Positions 55,483 to 62,303 of a stretch of 64,000 nt of DNA are shown piece by piece. A program made the translations under genes and the position numbers. The DNA is from Burkholderiales bacterium. Lineage in GTDB: Bacteria; Pseudomonadota; Gammaproteobacteria; Burkholderiales; Burkholderiaceae_C. The notes beneath the pieces are model-generated. The model saw nothing but the letters and a program-made list of their open reading frames with translations. It was not told the origin of the DNA and made no database searches. Position 1 is the stretch's first letter. Each line of letters opens with the position of its first letter. The stretch is from the NCBI GenBank assembly GCA_021414305.1, contig JAIOOS010000012.1, positions 62,001 through 126,000 on the forward strand, read 5' to 3'.

Positions 55483-56308
55483 AGGGGCGCAGCGGGTCGT
55501 ATTGCAGGTCGATCCACTCGCCGGTGAAGTTCGGATCGCGTCCTTCCTTGAAGGCGCGCGGGCCTTCGCGGGCGTCCTTGTGGAACATCAGCTCGACGTT
55601 CGCGAGGATCTGCGCCTCGAAGCCCTTGACCGGGTCGAGCCCCAGCCCCTGGTTGCGGGCGTTCTTGATGGCACCGTAGGCCTGGGTCGGGCCCTTGGCC
55701 AGCTTGCGCGCAAGCTCGTAGGCACGCTGTTCCATCGTGTCCTTTGCGACGACCTCGGTGACGAGGCCGAGGCGGTAGGCCTCTTCCATCTCGATGAATC
55801 GGCCCAGCAACAGCATCTCCGTAGCACGGCCCAATCCCACGTAGCGGGGCAGCAAATAGGTCGATCCGCCGCCGAGCCCTCGGGTGACATACACCGCGCC
55901 GAACTTGCACGCCGGATCGCAGATGCGGAAGTCGCAAGCCAAGGCAAGATCCAGGCCGGCGCCGACAGCGTGGCCCTGTACGATGCCGACGACCGGCTTG
56001 CGCAAGGTCAGCATGTCGATCACCGCCCGCGGAAAGCCGGTGCGCATGCGCGACTGCAGATCGGGGGGCCCGTACTTGAAGCGGTCTTCCGGTGCGAGAT
56101 CGTCGCCGGCGCAGAAGCTCCGGCCCTCGCCGCGCAGCACCATCACGCGGACCGCGTTGTCGCGACGGATCTGCTCGATCACGTCGACCAGCCGAAGGAT
56201 CATCTCCGGGTAGAGCGCGTTGAGCTTGTTGGGACGGTCGAGGGTGACTGTCGCGATGCCGTCTTCGATGTCGAGACGGACTCTTTCCTCTGAGTTGCTG
56301 TCGGACAC
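55475..56308 (-). CDS. crotonase-family protein, second of two adjacent
   Basis: 277 residues, GTG start (MSDSNSEERV). Motifs: RPNKLNALYPEMILRLVDVI, GEGRSFCAGDDLAPEDRF and GHAVGAGLDLALACDF. The Glu144 position has Asp (in GLDLAL) and the Glu164 position has Tyr (GAVYVTRG), so both classic glutamates are absent. It may hydrolyse, isomerise or decarboxylate a CoA ester. It lies 22 bases after kynU. Confidence 0.82.
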   Translation of the reverse strand: MSDSNSEERVRLDIEDGIATVTLDRPNKLNALYPEMILRLVDVIEQIRRDNAVRVMVLRGEGRSFCAGDDLAPEDRFKYGPPDLQSRMRTGFPRAVIDMLTLRKPVVGIVQGHAVGAGLDLALACDFRICDPACKFGAVYVTRGLGGGSTYLLPRYVGLGRATEMLLLGRFIEMEEAYRLGLVTEVVAKDTMEQRAYELARKLAKGPTQAYGAIKNARNQGLGLDPVKGFEAQILANVELMFHKDAREGPRAFKEGRDPNFTGEWIDLQYDPLRPYE

Positions 56309-56330
56309 TGGCTGTATCTCCTTGGCTGCG

Positions 56331-57563
56331 TTAGCGGATCGTGGCGGTGAGGTCGCGCAGGCAACGCATGGCGTCCCAGACGTCGACGAAACGGGTGTAG
56401 ATCGGCGCCGGGCCGATGCGGATCATGTCGGGCGGGCGGAAGTCCGGCGTGACCCCCTCCTTGATCAATGCCCGAACGAATTCCTTGGCGCGCGGGTGCT
56501 TCAGGGTGACGTGCGACCCGCGATGCTTCGCGATGCGCGGCGAGGCGACGGTGAATCCGTGCGGCGCCAGCCACTCGTCGGCCAGGGCGATGATCAGGTC
56601 GGTGAGCTGCTGCCCCTTGCCCTGAAGGCGATCGATGCCGGCCTCGGCGACGCCGCGCACGCCCGGCTCGATGCCCACGGTCGAGAGGATCGAGGGAATG
56701 CCCACCAGGAACGAGTCGATGCCCTCGGCGGGCTCGTAGGCGTTGCCCATCGCGAACTGCTCGCGGTGCCCGAACCATCCCCAGAGCGGCTGGCGCAGGC
56801 GCTGCTGCTGCGCCGTGCGAACGTAGACGAACGAGGGCGAGCCCGGGCCGCCGTTGAGGTACTTGTAGGTGCAGCCCACGGCCAGGTCGGCGCCGCTCGA
56901 TTCGAGCGGCACGCGAACCGAACCGGCAGAGTGGCTCACGTCCCAGAGCACCAGGGCGCCGCAGTCGTGGGCCATCCGGGTGATGACCGTCATGTCGAGC
57001 AGCGCGCCGGATCGATAGGCCACGTGCGAAAGCGCCAGCAAGGCCACGTCGCCGTCGAGCGCGCCCCGCAGCACGTCGACGTCGAGCCCTTCGACAGGGT
57101 CGGCGGGCAAGACCTTCAGCTGCAGCGAATGCTGCGCGGCCAGGGACTGCAGCATGTACAGGTCGGTCGGAAAGTTGTCGTCGCTCGTGAGCAGGACATG
57201 GCGCCCGGGCTGCGCCGTCACCGCCGCCGCGGCGGCCTTGTAGAGGTTCACCGACGTGGAGTCGCCGACGACGATCTCCCCGGGACGCGCATCGACGATG
57301 CCTTCGGCGATCGCGTCGCCGATGCGGCGCGGCACCCCGATCCATTCGCGCCAGGCGATGATCATCTCGTCGCGCCACTTGGCGAGGACTTCCGCGACCC
57401 GCGCGGCGGTGGCCTCGGGCTGCCGTCCCAGCGAGTTGCCGTCCATGTAGAGCGCGCCGTCCCTCATCGGGGCGAAGCCATCCCGGAACGCGGCGAGCGG
57501 ATCGTCGAGGTCCATGCGCAGCGCCGCCTCGCGCGTGAGCTCCCTGGAACCGTCCTTCTTCAT
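56331..57563 (-). CDS. kynU: kynureninase (PLP-dependent)
   Basis: 410 residues, close to known kynureninase: FRDGFAPMRDGALYMDGNSLGRQP at the start, WREWIGVPRRIGD, DSTSVNLYKAAAAAV, LWDVSHSAGSVRVPL and the PLP Lys234 in GCTYKYLNGGPGSPSF. Kynureninase cleaves kynurenine to anthranilate and alanine. No kynA or kynB gene is in the window, so the role here may be a different beta-gamma cleavage. It overlaps iclR by 4 bases. Confidence 0.87.
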   Translation of the reverse strand: MKKDGSRELTREAALRMDLDDPLAAFRDGFAPMRDGALYMDGNSLGRQPEATAARVAEVLAKWRDEMIIAWREWIGVPRRIGDAIAEGIVDARPGEIVVGDSTSVNLYKAAAAAVTAQPGRHVLLTSDDNFPTDLYMLQSLAAQHSLQLKVLPADPVEGLDVDVLRGALDGDVALLALSHVAYRSGALLDMTVITRMAHDCGALVLWDVSHSAGSVRVPLESSGADLAVGCTYKYLNGGPGSPSFVYVRTAQQQRLRQPLWGWFGHREQFAMGNAYEPAEGIDSFLVGIPSILSTVGIEPGVRGVAEAGIDRLQGKGQQLTDLIIALADEWLAPHGFTVASPRIAKHRGSHVTLKHPRAKEFVRALIKEGVTPDFRPPDMIRIGPAPIYTRFVDVWDAMRCLRDLTATIR

Positions 57564-58399
57564 CGGGTCACGGCTCGCTGCAGGGCGGCCCGGCCGTGCG
57601 GCAGTTGCGGCGCCGAGACCGCGGTAGCGGCCGCGCGGAGCAGGTCGGCGTAGCGGTCCGCGTCGCGTTCGGCGTTCCAGCGCGCGCGGGACACGGCGAT
57701 GTTCAAGGCGCCGATGGCCCGGCCGCGCGCGTCGAGCACCGGCGCGGCGGTCGAGATGTCGTCGGCGAACAACTCGTCCTGCGTGTTGGCGTAGCCGGCG
57801 GCACGGATGCGCGCGAGCCGCGCCTTGATGCGGCGCGGGTCGGTCACGGTGCGGGGCGTGTGCTTCACCAGGTCGCTCTTCGCCAGCACGTCGTCCACTT
57901 CCTCGGGCGACCAGGTGGAGAGCATCGCCAGGCCCGGCGCCGTGCAGTAGGCCGGCAGACGGCTGCCGACGATGACGTTGGGCACCAGCACGTTGCGGCT
58001 GACGATGCGTTGCACGAAGACGATGTCCGTGCCGTCGGGCACCGTCAGGTTGCACACCTCCTCCGTGTCGCGGGCGAGCTTCTGCAGCACCGGCGCCGCC
58101 CGATGCGCCAGCTCGCTCGACGCCAGGTAGTGGTAGGTGAAGTCGAGCAGGCGGACCGAGAGCTCGTACTTGCGCGTGGAAGCGTCCTTGACCAGATAGC
58201 CCAGGGCGGACAGCGTGAACGTGAAGCGCTGGGCCGCGCTGTTGTCGAGGTCGGTGAGCGCGGCGATCTCCGACAGCGACAACTGGCGCTTGGAGCCGTC
58301 GAATGCCGCGAGCACCTTCATCGCCTTCTCCACCGACTGCACGAACAGCGGCGAGAGAACATCGTTGGCGGCCTGGGATGCGGCGGGCACTTCAGTCAC
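57560..58399 (-). CDS. IclR-family transcriptional regulator
   Basis: 279 residues, GTG start. N-terminal HTH: SPLFVQSVEKAMKVLAAFDG, LSLSEIAALTDLDNSAAQRFTFTLSALGYL. The effector domain includes CNLTVPDGTDIVFVQRI and RLPAYCTAPGLAMLS. It is second in the operon it likely controls, with overlaps on both sides (8 and 4 bases). Its probable binding sites are the two repeats before the first gene. Confidence 0.86.
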   Translation of the reverse strand: MTEVPAASQAANDVLSPLFVQSVEKAMKVLAAFDGSKRQLSLSEIAALTDLDNSAAQRFTFTLSALGYLVKDASTRKYELSVRLLDFTYHYLASSELAHRAAPVLQKLARDTEEVCNLTVPDGTDIVFVQRIVSRNVLVPNVIVGSRLPAYCTAPGLAMLSTWSPEEVDDVLAKSDLVKHTPRTVTDPRRIKARLARIRAAGYANTQDELFADDISTAAPVLDARGRAIGALNIAVSRARWNAERDADRYADLLRAAATAVSAPQLPHGRAALQRAVTR

Positions 58400-59162
58400 C
58401 CAGCGTATGGCCGCGCACGGCCATGAAGTCTTCCATCATCCGGGCGGGCTCGCCGGAGGCGTAGGCCTCGCGGTGCGAGCGGATCGCGGCATCGATCGTC
58501 TGCCGGAAAGAGGCCTCCGTCATGTCGGCGAACCAGGCGCGGTCCAGCCGCATCGCGAGCGGCGCCTTGCTCGCGAGCCCGGCGGCCAGCTCCAGGGCGC
58601 GGGGCAGCACCTGCTCGCGCGACACCATGTAGTGGATGAGGCCGATCCGCTCGCATTCGGCGGCATCCATCATGCGACCGGTCAGCGTGAGCTCGATGGT
58701 GCGGGACATGCCCAGCATCTCCTTCATGATCCACGGGCCGGTGATGCTGGCGATGCCCGAATTGATCTCCGGCTGGCCCATGGTCACATCGGCGTGGCCG
58801 ACGCGGATGTCGCAGAGCAGCGCGACCTGAAAGGCGGAGCCGGCCGCTGTTCCGTTCAGGGCGACGACGATCGGCTTGCGCAGGCGCCGCAGAGTTCCGT
58901 AGAACGTTTCCCACTCGCGAATCCAGGATTCGGCGCGCTCAGCGTCGAACCCGTGAGCCTCCGCGAAGTCCTGTCCTGCCGAGAAGGCGCGGTCGCCGGA
59001 GCCGGTCATCACCACCGCACCGATCGCTTCGTCGACGTCCCACGTCCGCAATGCCGCGACGATGTCGTCGCGCATTGGCCTGTCCCAGGCGTTCAGCTTG
59101 CCCGGCTTGTTCAGCGTCAGCAGGCCGACCGCTCCGACACGGTCCAGAAGGACATGATCCAC
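58392..59162 (-). CDS. crotonase-family protein, first gene of the operon
   Basis: 256 residues with a GTG start. Motifs: NKPGKLNAWDRPMRDDIVAA, GSGDRAFSAGQDFAEA and GTAAGSAFQVALLCDI. Glu144 position is Gln and Glu164 position is Glu (MGQPEINSG). No Shine-Dalgarno is visible; the operator repeats begin one base upstream of the start codon, so a leaderless or repressor-blocked start is possible. It heads the ten-gene run. Confidence 0.83.
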   Translation of the reverse strand: MDHVLLDRVGAVGLLTLNKPGKLNAWDRPMRDDIVAALRTWDVDEAIGAVVMTGSGDRAFSAGQDFAEAHGFDAERAESWIREWETFYGTLRRLRKPIVVALNGTAAGSAFQVALLCDIRVGHADVTMGQPEINSGIASITGPWIMKEMLGMSRTIELTLTGRMMDAAECERIGLIHYMVSREQVLPRALELAAGLASKAPLAMRLDRAWFADMTEASFRQTIDAAIRSHREAYASGEPARMMEDFMAVRGHTLGD

Positions 59163-59163
59163 T

Positions 59164-59196
59164 TATTGCATTGCAATAGTTGAGGTTGCCTTGCAA
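59164..59196. promoter_or_regulatory. two tandem palindromes, candidate IclR operator
   Basis: TATTGCATTGCAATA at 59164-59178 is a perfect inverted repeat around a central T. A second copy, TTGCCTTGCAA at 59186-59196, matches its 11-bp core in 10 positions. Centres are 20 bases apart, about two helical turns, so both would face the same side. They are AT-rich in GC-rich surroundings and abut the operon's start codon. Confidence 0.6.
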
Positions 59197-59255
59197 TGTA
59201 CTCGAAATCTTCCGGCGGTCGACGGAAAACCAGATTGGGCCGGTGGCCTAGGGAA

Positions 59256-59274
59256 CCGCCGCGATCCGCGGCGG
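59256..59274. terminator. 8-bp GC hairpin after the amidohydrolase gene
   Basis: CCGCCGCG-ATC-CGCGGCGG is a perfect stem with a 3-base loop, located 8 bases beyond the minus-strand amidohydrolase stop and before the operon promoter. It is suitable to end the Bug/amidohydrolase transcript. There is no T-run, so this is a suggestion. Confidence 0.4.
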
Positions 59275-59281
59275 GCAGTTG

Positions 59282-60331
59282 TCAGTCCTCCGCGAGCCCG
59301 AGGCGGTAGACGCGGTTGGCGGTGCCAAAGAACAGGGCTTGCTTCTCGGCCGGCGAACAGCCGGCAACGATCCGCTTGAAGGCGTTCCACAGCGTCGTGT
59401 AGCTGCAGCTCTGCTTGTCGACCGGGAAGTTGCTTTCGAACATGCAGCGCGCCGGGCCGAACGCGTCGATGCACAGCTCGATGTACGGCCGCCACGCCAC
59501 GGCCAGCTCCGCCGACGAAGGCGGCGCCGGCCGCAGGTGGAAGTCGAAGCCGAAGAACAGCATGCCCAGCCCGCCCAGCTTCACCACGACGTTCGGGCAG
59601 CGCGACAGCTCGAGCAGCGCCAAACGCCACGCGGCGAACACCTCTGCCCGCCGATTCGCGTAGGGTCCGACGCCCAGCGGAGCGCCGATATGGTCGAGCA
59701 CGACGACGGTGTCGGGAAAGCTGCGCGCGAGATCGGTGAGCAGCGGGATCTGGTGGTGGAAGACCCAGGCATCGAACGTCAGGCCGAGCGGCGCCAGCTG
59801 AGCGAAGCCGGCGCGGAAACGCGGGTCGGACATCCGGTCCGCGGCGGGGCGGCGAGGACCGTAGTTGATGTCGCTCGCATCCCAGACGAGCGGATCGCGG
59901 ACACCCCTGAAGCGGCCGTTGCCGGCCTCCATGTGCGCCAGCAGGCCTTCGCGCGCCTCCGCGCCGTGCAGGAGGTCAAGCGTACCGACGATCCCGGCGC
60001 ATGGAACGAATCGATCACCGGCCGGTGCCTCCGCGAGCCACCGGCCGACCAGCTCCGTCTCGCCGACCGGGCGGAGCAGGTCTCTGCCCTCCGTGCGGTA
60101 GCCGCTCTGGGAATCGACGAACACGGTGGCACGCACGTCGTGTCCGCCGGCCAGATCTTCCGCGAGCTCCGGCAGGTGATAGCGGCCGGCCGGACCCTCG
60201 CGCAGGTGATGGTGCGGATCGATGATCGGCCGGTCAGGCTCGAGGACGGCTTCGGTTGGAACGGCCTGCCACGCCGCGAGCTCGCCCAGGGTGCGGATGT
60301 TGTTGGTCTGAAAGGAAGCACCGGCAGACAT
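59282..60331 (-). CDS. amidohydrolase family 2 protein
   Basis: 349 residues of the amidohydrolase-2 superfamily (TIM-barrel, as in LigI-type lactonases). Metal-site text: PIIDPHHHLREG with HxH, DAWVFHHQ, VVLDHIGAPLG and FESNFPVDK. Such enzymes hydrolyse lactones or decarboxylate aromatic acids. It lies 20 bases after the Bug protein gene and shares its strand, so both likely form one unit next to the catabolic operon. Confidence 0.85.
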   Translation of the reverse strand: MSAGASFQTNNIRTLGELAAWQAVPTEAVLEPDRPIIDPHHHLREGPAGRYHLPELAEDLAGGHDVRATVFVDSQSGYRTEGRDLLRPVGETELVGRWLAEAPAGDRFVPCAGIVGTLDLLHGAEAREGLLAHMEAGNGRFRGVRDPLVWDASDINYGPRRPAADRMSDPRFRAGFAQLAPLGLTFDAWVFHHQIPLLTDLARSFPDTVVVLDHIGAPLGVGPYANRRAEVFAAWRLALLELSRCPNVVVKLGGLGMLFFGFDFHLRPAPPSSAELAVAWRPYIELCIDAFGPARCMFESNFPVDKQSCSYTTLWNAFKRIVAGCSPAEKQALFFGTANRVYRLGLAED

Positions 60332-60351
60332 GCATCACCCCGAGGAAACGC

Positions 60352-61350
60352 CTACTCCGGCTTGAGGCCGGCACGCAGCGCGACCGAAGTCCACTTCGTG
60401 TGGTCGGCGCGAATCAGCTCGGCGAACTGTGCCGCCGGCAGGCCGGCGGGCTCGAGCCCGCGCCGGGACAGTTCTTCGGCGAGGCCGCTCGTCAGCATGG
60501 CGATGACATCCGCTTGCACGCGTGCGGAAACTGCGGGAGGCAGCGCTGCCGGCCCCAGAAAGCCGACCCATGAGCCGCCCACGAAATCCTTGAGTCCTTG
60601 CTCATCGAACGTGGGGATGTTCGGCGCAGCCGGCAGTCGCTTGAGCGATGTCGCGCCGATGGCGCGCAAGCTGCCCGCCTCGATGTGCGGCTTGGTCGTG
60701 GCGATGGTGTCGAACGCCATGTCGACCTGACCGCCAACGAGATCGTTCATCATCAGCCCGCTGCCCTTGTAGGGAATATGCGTGATCTGCACGCCCGCGG
60801 CGCCGTTGAACAGCTCCGCCACCAGATGGGTGGTGGTGCCTGCGCCGGAGGTTCCATAGTTCAGTTTTCCGGGTTGTCGCTTGGCAAGCGCAACCAGCTC
60901 CTGCAGGGTGTTCGCCGGAACCTTGGCGTTGACGACGAGCACGAACGGCGAGCGCGCGACAAGCACGATCGGCGTGAAGTCGGTCAATGCGTTGAAGGGC
61001 ATGTTCTTGATGGTCGTCTGCGCGATCGTCAGTTCGGACGCAGCCGCCAGCAGAAGCGTGTAGCCGTCGGGCGGAGCCTTGGCCACCAGATTCGCGCCGA
61101 TCGTGCCGGCCGCTCCGGCGCGGTTCTCCACCACGACCGGCTGACCCCAGGCCTGAGAAAGCTTGGTTGCCATCAGGCGTGCCGTGATGTCGATCGTGCC
61201 GCCTGGAACGTACGGAACAATGATGCGAACGGGCCTCGCCGGCCATTCCTCGGCGAATGCGGTCGGGCAGCATGTGATCGCTGCCACGAGCAGCAAAGCA
61301 GCGGCGGCCATGGAGCGGGGCGAAAGGAATGCGCGCGCAGTCAGGTTCAT
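60352..61350 (-). CDS. Bug/TctC-family solute-binding protein
   Basis: 332 residues with a signal peptide (AAAALLLVAAITCCPTAFAEE). Motifs: WPARPVRIIVPYVPGGTIDITAR, RAGAAGTIGANLVAKAPPDGYTLL, and ITHIPYKGSG. These proteins bind carboxylates for tripartite tricarboxylate uptake, but many are orphans as here, with no TctA/TctB gene. The start at ATG 61350 fits the signal. It is followed by the amidohydrolase gene. Confidence 0.87.
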   Translation of the reverse strand: MNLTARAFLSPRSMAAAALLLVAAITCCPTAFAEEWPARPVRIIVPYVPGGTIDITARLMATKLSQAWGQPVVVENRAGAAGTIGANLVAKAPPDGYTLLLAAASELTIAQTTIKNMPFNALTDFTPIVLVARSPFVLVVNAKVPANTLQELVALAKRQPGKLNYGTSGAGTTTHLVAELFNGAAGVQITHIPYKGSGLMMNDLVGGQVDMAFDTIATTKPHIEAGSLRAIGATSLKRLPAAPNIPTFDEQGLKDFVGGSWVGFLGPAALPPAVSARVQADVIAMLTSGLAEELSRRGLEPAGLPAAQFAELIRADHTKWTSVALRAGLKPE

Positions 61351-61788
61351 GTCTATGGGAGTCCTTGATGGATACGACGAAAGGTAGCACCTTCCGTGCC
61401 CAACGCGTACCCGCAGGCGCGGGTCGTGCCGCAGGAACATCAGGCAGTTGGAGCGCTTGGCGACCGCGTCGTCGAGCAGTGCGAAGGCCCGTTCTGTAGC
61501 TTCCCGCCTGCGCCGCCCGCTCCAGCAACGGCTTCACCTTCTCCCGCTGTCCCGACCCTGCTTCCACCCGCTCGACATGCAGCTGGGCGCGACTTCGCGG
61601 GCGAGACCGGGTTCTTTCCGGGCGCCTGGGCGCGGCTGCCACAGTTGCTGCTGTTTCGCGACGTCGCTGGCAGCGGCTACGACCCGACGCGGAAGAATCA
61701 ATAGGTCGGCGAAGCGCTGTGGAGAACCTCTTCTGGTGCCGGAGCGGCCTCACAAGCGGCATCATCCGCTCGATGGAACGAAAGCGTC
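61351..61788. other. gene-poor spacer with possible frameshifted remnant
   Basis: No intact gene is convincing here. On the minus strand, EKVKPLLERAAQAGSYRT in one frame appears to continue as AFALLDDAVAKRSNCLMF in the next frame around 61485-61500, then runs towards the Bug protein start. This looks like part of a decayed gene, perhaps the C-terminus of a TPR-type regulator, but that is a guess. The promoter for the Bug gene should also lie here; no clear boxes were seen. Confidence 0.3.
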
Positions 61789-62271
61789 ATGGCTGACCGC
61801 ACCGAGGCGATCCTCGCGCTTGACTTGGGCACGGTGACCGGTTGGGCCCTTCGAACGGGGGACGGCAGCGTCAGGAGCGGAAGCCAGACCTTCAAGCCCG
61901 ATCGATTCGATGGAGGGGGCATGCGCTTTCTCAGGTTCCGGCAGTGGCTGACCGAGATCAACGGCACGACAGACGGCATCGGGGCGATCTACTTCGAGGA
62001 GGTGAGGCGACACCTCGGCGTTTCAGCCTCGCACGCCTACGGCGGCTTTCTCGCCACGTTGACGACCTGGGCAGAAGACCACGAGATTCCTTACCGCGGC
62101 GTCCGGGCCGGCACGATCAAACGTCACGCCACCGGCAAGGGCAACGCCAACAAGCTCGCGGTCATCGCCGGGGTCCGCGCTCTGGGGTTCGCCCCGAGCG
62201 ACGCCAACGAGGCCGAGGCCACCGCGCTGCTTTCGCTGGTGGCGCTCGCCCCAGGTGGGGAGCGCTCGTGA
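61789..62271 (+). CDS. phage-type RuvC-like Holliday-junction nuclease
   Basis: 160 residues. RuvC-fold text: LALDLGTVTGWAL with D12, IGAIYFEEVRRHLG with E70, AGTIKRHATGKGNANK, and APSDANEAEATALL with D138. In cellular and phage RuvC-like enzymes the last motif usually ends in Asp; here it reads NEAEA, Glu. TGKGNA with the lysine at 111 is typical of the phage group. No other phage gene was recognised next to it. Confidence 0.75.
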   Translation: MADRTEAILALDLGTVTGWALRTGDGSVRSGSQTFKPDRFDGGGMRFLRFRQWLTEINGTTDGIGAIYFEEVRRHLGVSASHAYGGFLATLTTWAEDHEIPYRGVRAGTIKRHATGKGNANKLAVIAGVRALGFAPSDANEAEATALLSLVALAPGGERS

Positions 62272-62303
62272 AGAGGCGCGGGGAATGACCCCATCCGCGG
62301 AAG

